DNA of 23,209 nucleotides, taken from NCBI GenBank assembly GCA_013812985.1, contig JACCSN010000635.1, forward strand, positions 1 to 23,209, read 5' to 3'. The stretch is from Hyphomicrobiales bacterium. Lineage in GTDB: Bacteria > Pseudomonadota > Alphaproteobacteria > Rhizobiales > Afifellaceae. The notes beneath the pieces are model-generated. The model saw only the letters and a list, made by a program, of their open reading frames with translations, did not search any database and had not been told where the DNA came from. Every line of letters starts with the position of its first letter. Within the stretch, counting starts at the first letter, position 1. This document shows positions 6,483-13,329 of this stretch, in pieces. The position numbers were made by a program, and so were the translations under genes.

Positions 6483-8630
6483 TTACCGCCCGACCGCCCC
6501 GTTCTGGCGCAGCGAAGCCTCGCGCACCGGCGGGGCGGCCACGGTCTTGAAGCGCTCCTCCAGCCGGCCGAGGGCGGCCGAGGTCTCGGGAGTCAGGCGC
6601 CCGGAAGCGCCGGGGCTGAGCAGCGTCGGAACACCCTCGGCGGCGGCCACGGCTTCCTCTTCGGTCTCCTCGGGAACGACGGGCGGCGGCAGGCCGGGGA
6701 GCGGCTTCGGCACCTCGTAGGCCATGGCGACGCGCATGTATTTCTGCCAGGTTTGGGCCGGCAGGATGCCGCCGGTGAGGCGCTCGGTCACGGTGAAGTC
6801 GTCATTGCCGAACCAGACCGCAGTCGTGTAATTGCCGGTAAAGCCGACGAACCAGGCGTCGCGGTAGGAGTTCGTGGTGCCGGTCTTGCCGGCGACATGG
6901 ATGCCGGGCAGGCGGGCGCGCTTGCCGGTGCCGTTCTCGACCACGCTGTAGAGCATGTCGACCATGCCGAGCACGGTCGATTCCTGCAGGACGCGCTCGC
7001 CAAGCGCGGGATGGTCGGCGGCGTTGTAGACAAGGTCGCCGCCGGTGGTGCGCACGTCGAGGATGGCGTGCGGCTCGACGCGGTAGCCGCCATTGGCGAA
7101 GGCGGTGTAGCCGGTCGCCTGGTCGAGCACGGTCAGCTCCGACGTGCCGAGCGCCAGGGAACGGGTGACGACGACGGGCGTGGAAACGCCCAGCCGCTGG
7201 GCGAGGTCGGCGATCGGCTGGCGGCCGAACTCGATCGAGAGGCGCACGGCGACGGTGTTCAGCGATTGCGTCAGTGCGCTGCGGAGCGACAGACTGCCTT
7301 TGTAGGAACGGCCGTAATTCTGCGGCGTCCAGTTGCCGATCGAGACCGGCGCGTCGCGCACCATCTCGTCCGGCGTGTAGCCGTTCTCCAGGGCGACCGC
7401 GTAGACATAGGCCTTGAACGACGAGCCGGGCTGGCGGAGCGCATTGGTGGCGCGGTTGAAGGTGGAGACGCCGTAATCCCGCCCGCCGACCATGGCCCGG
7501 ACGCTGCCCTCCGGATCCATGGAGACAAGCGCCCCCTGGCCGACATTGTATTCCTCGCCCGATTCCCTGAGCGTCGATTCCATCGAGGCTTCCGCCGCCT
7601 TCTGGAGGCGCATGTCGAGCGTGGTGCGGGCGACAAGGACCTTCTGCTTGCCGTCGACGCGCCGTTTCACCTCCTCGAACGCCCAGTCGAGGAAGTAATC
7701 CGGCGTGGAGATCTCGCGCCGCTCCACCGCCACGGCGGGCGACCGGCGCGCCCCGACCATCTGGCCCTCCGTCATGAAGCCGGCCTGGACCATATTGGTG
7801 AGCACTTCGTTCGCCCGCGCGCGCGCCGCCGGAAGGTTGATGTGCGGGGCGTATTTGGTCGGCGCCTTGAACAGGCCGGACAGCATCGCGGCTTCCGCCA
7901 GGTCAACGTCCTGGGCCTTCTTGCCGAAATAGAATTCGGCCGCCGCGCCCACCCCGAAGGTGCCGCCGCCCATATAGGCGCGGTCGAGATAGAGCTTCAG
8001 GATCTCGCGCTTGGAGAGGTTCGCCTCCAGCCACAGGGCGAGATAGGCTTCTTTCACCTTTCGCTGCAGCGTGCGCTCGTTGGACAGGAACAGGTTCTTG
8101 GCGAGCTGCTGCGTGATGGAGGAGCCGCCCTGCACAACGCCGCCGGCGCGCGCGTTCTCCTGGATCGCGCGGGCCGTGCCGAAAATATCGATGCCGAAAT
8201 GCTCGAAGAAGCGGCGATCCTCGGTGGCGAGCACGGCCTTGATGAGGTGATCGGGCAAATCCTCCAGTTGGACGGTGTCGTCCTGCAGGATGCCGCGCTT
8301 GCCGATCAGGTTGCCATAGCGGTCGAGGAAGGCGACCGAGAACTCGGTCTGCGTGCGCCAGTCCTTGCCGATGGCGTCGAAGGCGGGGATCGCGAAAGCC
8401 AGCAGGACCAGCGCGCCGACGACGCCGAGCGAGAACGATTCCGACAGAAGCTCGGCCGCGCCGCGCCGGACGCCTTCCACCTTAAAGCGCCGGCTGAAAT
8501 TGCAGACGCGCTCATAGGAGCCGCCGGCGCCTTTGCCGAGATCGTGCAGGCCGGAATCGATCCACCCGTCGAGCTCGAGCAGAAGCTGGCGCCATTTGCC
8601 GCCGTCACCTCTGAAGAAAGGCACCTTCAT
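6483..8630 (-). CDS. Class A penicillin-binding protein (PBP1A type), bifunctional transglycosylase/transpeptidase
   Basis: This is a 715-aa enzyme that polymerises lipid II glycan and cross-links the peptides on the outer face of the inner membrane. A cytoplasmic tail is followed by one transmembrane helix (about 66-83). The GT51 transglycosylase domain (about 100-290) has ATEDRRFFEHFGID with catalytic Glu137, then GGSSITQQLAKNL and RKVKEAYLALWLE. The transpeptidase domain (about 330-625) has SSFK with the nucleophile Ser403, SLN at 456-458 and KTGTT at 582-586. All three penicillin-binding motifs are intact. The C-terminal about 80 residues are Pro/Glu/Ala-rich. The ATG at 8630 is preferred, with AAGGTGGGA close upstream; a GTG at 8639 is possible. 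The DUF1214 and DUF1254-like genes follow immediately. Confidence 0.95.
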   Translation of the reverse strand: MKVPFFRGDGGKWRQLLLELDGWIDSGLHDLGKGAGGSYERVCNFSRRFKVEGVRRGAAELLSESFSLGVVGALVLLAFAIPAFDAIGKDWRTQTEFSVAFLDRYGNLIGKRGILQDDTVQLEDLPDHLIKAVLATEDRRFFEHFGIDIFGTARAIQENARAGGVVQGGSSITQQLAKNLFLSNERTLQRKVKEAYLALWLEANLSKREILKLYLDRAYMGGGTFGVGAAAEFYFGKKAQDVDLAEAAMLSGLFKAPTKYAPHINLPAARARANEVLTNMVQAGFMTEGQMVGARRSPAVAVERREISTPDYFLDWAFEEVKRRVDGKQKVLVARTTLDMRLQKAAEASMESTLRESGEEYNVGQGALVSMDPEGSVRAMVGGRDYGVSTFNRATNALRQPGSSFKAYVYAVALENGYTPDEMVRDAPVSIGNWTPQNYGRSYKGSLSLRSALTQSLNTVAVRLSIEFGRQPIADLAQRLGVSTPVVVTRSLALGTSELTVLDQATGYTAFANGGYRVEPHAILDVRTTGGDLVYNAADHPALGERVLQESTVLGMVDMLYSVVENGTGKRARLPGIHVAGKTGTTNSYRDAWFVGFTGNYTTAVWFGNDDFTVTERLTGGILPAQTWQKYMRVAMAYEVPKPLPGLPPPVVPEETEEEAVAAAEGVPTLLSPGASGRLTPETSAALGRLEERFKTVAAPPVREASLRQNGAVGR

Positions 8631-8716
8631 CCGTCCCACCTTGCGCCGCTGTCCATCGCCTTAAATGCGAGTTGCGTCAAACGGTTTCGCTCCGCAGGAA
8701 GAGGGAATGGCGGACA

Positions 8717-8823
8717 GCGAATAGCGAATAGGGGGCAGGAGTTTACAGCAGGTGTCCGTAGTCCGAGCCGCGTGGGGCATCGGCGCTTTCCGGCGACGCC
8801 GCCAATCGATATTCGCCATTCGC
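8717..8823. repeat. Imperfect inverted repeat of GCGAATA-type units (REP-like)
   Basis: The left arm at 8717-8731 reads GCGAATAGCGAATAG. The right arm at 8810-8823 reads TATTCGCCATTCGC, its near-exact reverse complement with one mismatch over 14 bases. Each arm is itself a doubled GCGAATA/GCGAATG unit. The element fills the spacer between the penicillin-binding protein gene and ycgN. I recall similar strings as interspersed intergenic sequence in alphaproteobacterial genomes, without being able to name the family. Confidence 0.6.
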
Positions 8824-8847
8824 CGCGCGCCGCCTTAGATCAGAGCA

Positions 8848-9330
8848 ATGGACGACGAGCCGTTCTGGCGGACGAAGAGCCTCGACGAGATGAACGGCGC
8901 GGAGTGGGAATCGCTCTGCGACGGCTGCGGCCGCTGCTGCCTGAACAAGCTGGAGGACTGGGACACCGGCGAGATCGCCTGGACGGACGTGGCGTGCCGG
9001 CTGCTCGACGGGGAGAGCTGCCGCTGCAAGGATTATCCGGGACGCCAGGCCGAGGTGCCGGATTGCATCCCGCTCACGCCGGAGACGGTGCGCGGCCTCG
9101 CCTGGCTGCCGCCGACCTGCGGCTACCGCCTGGTGGCGGAGGGGCGCGACCTCTATTGGTGGCATCCGCTCGTCTCCGGCGATCCGGACAGCGTGCACCA
9201 GGCCGGCGTCTCGGTGCGCGGCCGCACGGTCAGCGAGGCGTCCTGGCCGGTCGAGACCTTCGAGGATCGCCTTGTGACATGGCCCGAGGAGATCCCGCGG
9301 GCTCGCCGGCGGCGGGCGGCAGGGAAGTGA
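8848..9330 (+). CDS. ycgN: YcgN/UPF0260-type cysteine-cluster protein
   Basis: This is a 160-aa cytoplasmic protein of the YcgN (UPF0260) family. It has the defining cluster [14 protein letters not shown] (Cys24, 27, 30, 31), then Cys50, 58 and 60 around [13 protein letters not shown], Cys73 in DCIPL and Cys91 in PPTCGYR. The spacing fits a metal-binding (zinc or iron) fold related to the CxxCxxCC proteins. The remainder, [20 protein letters not shown], is also conserved in the family. Length is usual for the family. The start at 8848 has only a weak ribosome-binding site. The gene appears to be monocistronic and is followed 10 bp later by a palindromic CtrA-like site. Its physiological role is not established. 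Confidence 0.92.
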   Translation: MDDEPFWRTKSLDEMNGAEWESLCDGCGRCCLNKLEDWDTGEIAWTDVACRLLDGESCRCKDYPGRQAEVPDCIPLTPETVRGLAWLPPTCGYRLVAEGRDLYWWHPLVSGDPDSVHQAGVSVRGRTVSEASWPVETFEDRLVTWPEEIPRARRRRAAGK

Positions 9331-9340
9331 CGCGGGCGCT

Positions 9341-9361
9341 CGCTTAACCGGCTGTTAAGCG
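9341..9361. promoter_or_regulatory. Full CtrA-type box (TTAA-N7-TTAA) in a perfect palindrome
   Basis: TTAA at 9344-9347 and TTAA at 9355-9358 are separated by exactly seven bases, the CtrA consensus of alphaproteobacterial cell-cycle promoters. The site lies inside an 8-bp inverted repeat, CGCTTAAC / GTTAAGCG with a 5-base loop. It is about 60 bp upstream of the small gene at 9419, a suitable distance for an activator site. It is also 10 bp after the ycgN stop, so a hairpin terminator is the alternative, but no T-run follows. Confidence 0.5.
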
Positions 9362-9418
9362 CAAGCGGGGAGGATGATGGGCGCGGACAGGCCGTGCTCC
9401 GCTCGATCCAGCTCAGGT

Positions 9419-9634
9419 ATGCCGATGGAACAGCCCCAAGCCGATTTCCTCCAAGGCGTCGTCGGGATCCTCGATCGGCTGCACGCCACGACCCAGACGC
9501 GCGGCCAGGCGACGCTCAGCATGCTGATCGACCTCGCCAAGACCGAAGCGGAGGATGCGCTGCGCCAGGTCGGCATCGAAGCCGACATGCGGGCAAGGCT
9601 TCAGCAGACGAGCAGCATCGGCGCCTGGAAGTAG
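9419..9634 (+). CDS. Small hypothetical protein, 71 aa, behind the CtrA-like box
   Basis: The product is almost wholly helix-forming: QADFLQGVVGILDRLHATTQ, then ATLSMLIDLAKTEAEDALRQ, ending SSIGAWK. No signal peptide, membrane segment or cysteine is present. ATGs at 9419 and 9425 are both possible behind AGCTCAGG; an ATG at 9374 is too close to its GGGGAGG. I do not recognise the family. The amphipathic pattern and small size suggest an oligomerising or adaptor-type protein, which is a guess. A CtrA-type box about 60 bp upstream suggests cell-cycle control. Confidence 0.5.
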   Translation: MPMEQPQADFLQGVVGILDRLHATTQTRGQATLSMLIDLAKTEAEDALRQVGIEADMRARLQQTSSIGAWK

Positions 9635-9915
9635 CCGGGTCCGGCATTCAGCCGACATCCCGGCGCGCGGCGAATTCTCGAGAAACGAACGATATCGGCG
9701 CTTGCCGAGTGACGCGGAGCGTTCGTTCAGCCTGGGCGGTCTTGCGAAACACAGCATCGTCAGGTTCGACATTCTCGGCCTTCCGTGCCCAGAGGCTTGC
9801 GCGACCTCGGGCAAGTCGACGGCCTGAGCAGCGGGCGGGTTCCGGTTCGCCCGGCGGGGCTTGCCGGCCAGGCGGGCAGCGCCAGATGCGCACGGGACCG
9901 ACAGGAGACAGACCC
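9635..9915. other. Spacer with an 8-bp inverted repeat, no convincing gene
   Basis: These 281 bases contain no frame that looks coding by composition. AACGAACG at 9684-9691 and CGTTCGTT at 9720-9727 form a perfect inverted repeat with a 28-base loop, possibly an operator. The promoter of the gene at 9916 is presumably here. Confidence 0.35.
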
Positions 9916-10164
9916 GTGACGACGGAAAAGAACCTCAGCGACAAAGCGCTCGCCGTCTTCGCGTTCGCGATCTACCACCAGCTGGCATCGGGCGAGCCGG
10001 TGTCGCGCGTGGTGCTCAGCGACGGGGCCGGGCACCAGGCCGACGGTGAAGCGGTCGAGGAGCTTCGGGCGGCGCGGCTGGCGGACGTGGAGGGGAACTG
10101 GATCGTGTTCACGGCAGATGGGTTGGCCCGCCTGGCCGCCGTTGCGGAAGCATTCCGGGCGTAA
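9916..10164 (+). CDS. Small hypothetical protein, 82 aa
   Basis: The product begins MTTEKNLSDKALAVFAFAIY and continues with SGEPVSRVVLSDGAGHQAD, then LRAARLADVEGNWIVFTADG. The start is GTG at 9916, fixed by AGGAG at 9903-9907, a good ribosome-binding site at normal spacing. The alternation of helices and a final strand pair (ADVEGNWIVFTADG) looks like a small winged-helix-like fold, but there is no firm domain match. I recall similar short alphaproteobacterial proteins of unknown function. It may be cytoplasmic; no signal or membrane segment is present. Confidence 0.6.
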   Translation: MTTEKNLSDKALAVFAFAIYHQLASGEPVSRVVLSDGAGHQADGEAVEELRAARLADVEGNWIVFTADGLARLAAVAEAFRA

Positions 10165-10250
10165 ACGCCGATCCCGCTCCCGAGAGAGACGAGAGAGTCA
10201 CCTCAGCAGGGGCGCGGGACGCTGCCGCCGGTCAGCCTATACCTGCGCTC

Positions 10251-10312
10251 CAGGAGCGGCGGGCGCGCTGACGCCCACCGCTGCCCGGCATTTTGTGGCT
10301 AAACCGCTCCTG
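10251..10312. repeat. 9-bp inverted repeat with a 44-base spacer
   Basis: CAGGAGCGG at 10251-10259 and its exact reverse complement CCGCTCCTG at 10304-10312 flank 44 bases. It lies about 90 bp after the 82-aa gene and could be a long hairpin at its 3' end or a paired operator. Confidence 0.4.
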
Positions 10313-10421
10313 AGAACGTCATGAAGGCGCGGAGAATCCTTCGAGCTTGCGAGCCTTTCCGCTCGGGGTCAGACAAGTCGCGCCAACCTTCGCTAAAGGG
10401 TCACGCAGGATTTGCGAAAAG

Positions 10422-10448
10422 GGCGGGGGAGCGCTCGGACTCCCCGCC
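10422..10448 (+). other. Strong G-C hairpin in the leader of the DUF1800 operon
   Basis: GGCGGGGGAG at 10422-10431 pairs with CTCCCCGCC at 10440-10448, giving a 9-bp stem with one bulged G and an 8-base loop. It ends 82 bases upstream of the DUF1800 start. There is no T-run after it, so an intrinsic terminator is unlikely; a 5'-leader structure or operator is possible. Confidence 0.45.
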
Positions 10449-10530
10449 GTAATATCGACGCTTTCGATGTCCAAACGCTGGCGAGATCGTCCCGGTTGCG
10501 GGCCCCGCGGGACGGCGTTGGAGAGACGAT

Positions 10531-12006
10531 ATGGGCGCTGAGGCGGCTGAGGCGGTCTATGCCTTGCATCGATTTGGGCTCGGCCCGCGCCCCGGCGACA
10601 TCGACCGCGTGGCGGCCGATCCGCGTGGCGTGCTTGCCGCCGAGCTGGACGTCCCGAATGCGGCTGATCTGAACAGCGACCTCCTGACGGATTCGACGCA
10701 AGCGTATCAGGAATTCCGGCGCGCTGCCGCGAACGCGCGGGAGATGCTCAAGCAGGATGCGCGGGACCCCGAAGAGAGCATGGGGGCGGAGAGCATGGGG
10801 GCGGAGAGCATGGACATGGCCGAGGGCATGGAAGCGGAGGGCATGGAGCCCGACGCCGCGCCCCGCGGCGCCAAGCGAAAGCAGCCCAAGGAGACCAGGA
10901 TTCTTTTCAACCGACTCGCGGATACCGAGACGCGTGCCCGGATCGACCGCGTGCTCGAGGCCGAAACAGGCTTTGTCGAGCGCCTCGTCGCGTTCTGGTC
11001 GAATCATTTCGCCATTGAAATCGACGCGGGCAGCGTCACCAAGGCTATGGCGGGCGCCTACGAGCGCGAGGCCATCCGCCCGCATGTCCTCGGCCGCTTC
11101 GATGACCTACTTTTCGCCGCCACGCAGCATCCGGCGATGCTGGCCTATCTGAACAACGGGGCATCTGTCGGCCCGAATTCGCGAGGCGGCCAGAGGAGCA
11201 AACGTGGCCTCAACGAGAACCATGCGCGCGAGATCCTGGAACTCCACACGGTAGGTGTTGAAGGCGGCTATACGCAGGCCGATGTCACCGCTTTGGCCCT
11301 TGTCCTCACCGGCTGGTCGTTCGGCCGCAACGTGCGCAAGACGGAAAGGCTTGGCCGCTTCGTCTTCAACCGCAACTTCCACGAACCCGGGCCGCAGACG
11401 GTCATGGGCGTGCGCTATGAGGAGGAGGGCGCCTTGCAGGGACAGGCGGCTCTCCTGGACCTTGCGATCCACCCCGCGACGTCCCGGCATATCGCCTACA
11501 AGTTCGCCCGCCATTTCGTCGCCGATGAGCCGCCGGCAGTTCTCGTGGATCGGCTGGCGGAAAACTTCCTGGCGACCGAAGGCGATCTGAAGCAGCTCGC
11601 GCTGACGCTGATCCGCTCCGACGAGGCGTGGGATTCGGGCCAGAAGCTTAAGTCGCCGCAGGAGTTTCTGTGGTCGTCGATCCGAGCGCTTCAGCTGCCG
11701 GTCGCGCCGGGATTCGCCATGCGCGTGCTCAAGAGCCTCGGCCAGCCGCTCTGGAACCCGCCCTCGCCGGAAGGTTACAAGGACGACACGCCGACCTGGC
11801 TGGCGCCGGACGCCTTCGCGGATCGGCTGGACGTGGCCGAGCGGCTCGCCGAGCAGGCCGATCCGGAGCAGGACCCACTCGAGCTGGTCGACGCCGTGCT
11901 TGGACCGGATGTGTCGACGGAAACCCGCGAGACGGTGCGCTGGGCCGAATCCAGCCCGCAGGCTTTCGCCCTGCTCCTGATGAGCCCGGAATTCCAGTGG
12001 AGGTAG
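10531..12006 (+). CDS. DUF1800 family protein with a Met-rich insertion
   Basis: This is a 491-aa protein of the DUF1800 family. It has the typical start AVYALHRFGLGPRPGDIDRV, the core FVERLVAFWSNHFAIEI, then LNENHAREILELHTVGVEGG with YTQADVTALALVLTGW, and the end region SPQAFALLLMSPEFQWR. This family usually sits next to a DUF1501 gene, as here, and its activity is unknown. No signal peptide is visible in this protein, whereas the partner has a Tat signal. Residues 81-107 are an unusual Met/Glu/Gly stretch encoded by 15-bp repeats; it lies between the N-terminal helices and the core and looks like a loop expansion. The next gene starts 5 bp later and its ribosome-binding site overlaps the end of this one. 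Confidence 0.88.
   Translation: MGAEAAEAVYALHRFGLGPRPGDIDRVAADPRGVLAAELDVPNAADLNSDLLTDSTQAYQEFRRAAANAREMLKQDARDPEESMGAESMGAESMDMAEGMEAEGMEPDAAPRGAKRKQPKETRILFNRLADTETRARIDRVLEAETGFVERLVAFWSNHFAIEIDAGSVTKAMAGAYEREAIRPHVLGRFDDLLFAATQHPAMLAYLNNGASVGPNSRGGQRSKRGLNENHAREILELHTVGVEGGYTQADVTALALVLTGWSFGRNVRKTERLGRFVFNRNFHEPGPQTVMGVRYEEEGALQGQAALLDLAIHPATSRHIAYKFARHFVADEPPAVLVDRLAENFLATEGDLKQLALTLIRSDEAWDSGQKLKSPQEFLWSSIRALQLPVAPGFAMRVLKSLGQPLWNPPSPEGYKDDTPTWLAPDAFADRLDVAERLAEQADPEQDPLELVDAVLGPDVSTETRETVRWAESSPQAFALLLMSPEFQWR
10774..10851 (+). repeat. Five degenerate 15-bp units encoding a Met/Glu-rich tract
   Basis: Units start at 10774, 10789, 10804, 10822 and 10837. The first two are identical (GAGAGCATGGGGGCG) and the others diverge; three extra bases separate the third from the fourth. 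The frame is kept throughout, and the units encode ESMGA, ESMGA, ESMDM, EGMEA and EGMEP. Six methionines fall within 22 residues. Confidence 0.85.
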
Positions 12007-12011
12007 CCCCC

Positions 12012-13253
12012 ATGCAGAGCACGGACGCCCCTCGTGACCCGCGTCGGGAGGCGCTCTTATGCCCGAGCCGCCGGCTGTTCCTGGCCTCGGCCGGCGCTTT
12101 CGTCGCCTGGGCCCATATTCCCCGCTTCGCGCAAGCCGCGGAGCGCGATCCGCGGCTCGTCGTCGTGGTCCTGCGCGGCGCGATGGATGGGCTCGCGGTC
12201 GTTCCGCCGATCGGCGATCCGGATTATGCCGGCCTGCGCGGCAGCCTGGCCATCGGCGCGAACGGGCTTGAGAGCGCGCTTCCGCTCGACGGCTTTTTCG
12301 GCCTGAACGACGCGCTGCCGGGGCTGCATGCCCGCTATGCCAGCGGCGAGATGCTGGCCGTGCATGCGACGGCGACGCCGTATCGCGATCGCTCCCATTT
12401 CGACGGGCAGGACGTGCTGGAATCCGGCATGGCCGGCCCGCGCGCCGCCAAGACCGGGTGGCTGAACCGCGCGGTCGCGGCTTTGCCGGCCGGCGAACGG
12501 GTGCGTCCGGTCAGCGGCGTCGCGGTGAGCCCGACCGTCCCCTTGATCCTGCGCGGGAGCGCGCCGACGGTCACCTGGACGCCGCCGAATTTCAGGGCGG
12601 CTGGGGATGATACGGTGGAGCGGCTGCTTGCGCTCTACACGCATGTCGACCCGAGGCTCGCCGGCGTGCTGCAGGCGGGGATCGATGTCGACATGGCGAC
12701 GGCGGGCGATGAAGCCGGCGGGAAAGGCGGAGGCGCCGCCGTTTCGTTCCGGCGCGCGGCGGAAGGCTCGGCGCGCCTCATCGTGGCGGATGACGGTCCG
12801 CGGATCGCGGTGCTGAGCTTTGACGGATGGGACACGCACGCCAATGAAGGCCCGGAGAGCGGCCGCCTCGCCCGGCTGCTCGGGGCGCTGGACGCCTCGC
12901 TCGAGACTCTGGCCCAGGAGCTTGCGCCGGTCTGGCGGGACACCGTGGTGGCCGTGGTCACCGAGTTCGGACGCACCGCGCGGGTCAACGGCACCGTGGG
13001 AACGGATCACGGGACAGCCACGACCGCCTTCCTGCTCGGCGGCGCGGTCAACGGCGGCCGCGTTCTGGCGGACTGGCCCGGCCTGAAACCGGAGCAGCTC
13101 CTTGAGGACCGTGATCTGGCGCCGACGATCGACCTCAGAGCCGTCCTGAAAGGCGTGCTGCGCGACCATCTCGGGCTGTCGGAGCGCGTGCTCGCCACCG
13201 ACGTCTTCCCGGACAGCTTGGGCATTCGTCCCATCGACGGGCTTATCGGCTGA
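12012..13253 (+). CDS. DUF1501 family protein with a Tat signal peptide
   Basis: This is a 413-aa protein of the DUF1501 family, whose fold is related to alkaline phosphatase/sulfatase enzymes. The N-terminus carries a twin-arginine signal, SRRLFL at residues 19-24, a hydrophobic stretch and AQAAE at about 41-44 as the likely cleavage region, so the protein should cross the inner membrane folded. Family segments follow: VVVVLRGAMDGLAVVPPIGD, ATATPYRDRSHFDGQDVLES, AVLSFDGWDTHANEG, VVTEFGRTARVNGTVGTDHG. The conserved Asp/His residues in the last three resemble metal-site residues of that superfamily. The ATG at 12012 has GGAGG nine bases upstream. The gene forms an operon with the DUF1800 gene and ends at a hairpin. 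Substrate is unknown. Confidence 0.92.
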   Translation: MQSTDAPRDPRREALLCPSRRLFLASAGAFVAWAHIPRFAQAAERDPRLVVVVLRGAMDGLAVVPPIGDPDYAGLRGSLAIGANGLESALPLDGFFGLNDALPGLHARYASGEMLAVHATATPYRDRSHFDGQDVLESGMAGPRAAKTGWLNRAVAALPAGERVRPVSGVAVSPTVPLILRGSAPTVTWTPPNFRAAGDDTVERLLALYTHVDPRLAGVLQAGIDVDMATAGDEAGGKGGGAAVSFRRAAEGSARLIVADDGPRIAVLSFDGWDTHANEGPESGRLARLLGALDASLETLAQELAPVWRDTVVAVVTEFGRTARVNGTVGTDHGTATTAFLLGGAVNGGRVLADWPGLKPEQLLEDRDLAPTIDLRAVLKGVLRDHLGLSERVLATDVFPDSLGIRPIDGLIG

Positions 13254-13259
13254 TCTTTT

Positions 13260-13296
13260 CCGCGCCGCGCCAGCGAGTTTGAATTGCGCGGCGCGG
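13260..13296. terminator. Hairpin between convergent genes, probable bidirectional terminator
   Basis: CCGCGCCGCGC at 13260-13270 and its exact reverse complement at 13286-13296 form an 11-bp stem with a 15-base loop, starting seven bases after the DUF1501 stop. TTTT lies just before the stem on the plus strand. It sits between the ends of two convergent genes, as expected of a shared transcription end. Confidence 0.6.
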
Positions 13297-13316
13297 CTCG
13301 GGGCTACCCGCCGAAA

Positions 13317-13328
13317 CCCCTCGCGGGG
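13317..13328 (-). terminator. Short hairpin at the end of the glycosyltransferase gene
   Basis: Read on the minus strand, CCCC-GCGA-GGGG is followed by TTT, directly after the stop of the 767-aa glycosyltransferase gene (two bases away). The stem is short but well placed, and it acts in series with the longer hairpin at 13260-13296. Confidence 0.45.
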
Positions 13329-13329
13329 A

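Larger units (their letters stand above)
10165..10530. other. Gene-free leader of the DUF1800-DUF1501 operon
   Basis: These 366 bases show no credible gene. They hold two inverted repeats, annotated separately. The promoter of the DUF1800 operon should lie here, most likely between 10312 and 10520. GGAGAGA at 10519-10525 is the ribosome-binding site of the DUF1800 gene. Confidence 0.4.

Noticed and set aside
6333..9347. A 1004-codon open frame on the plus strand
   Set aside because: It runs antisense through the penicillin-binding protein gene, whose catalytic motifs are intact, and its translation is Arg/Gly/His-rich with no domain. It is a high-GC antisense shadow.
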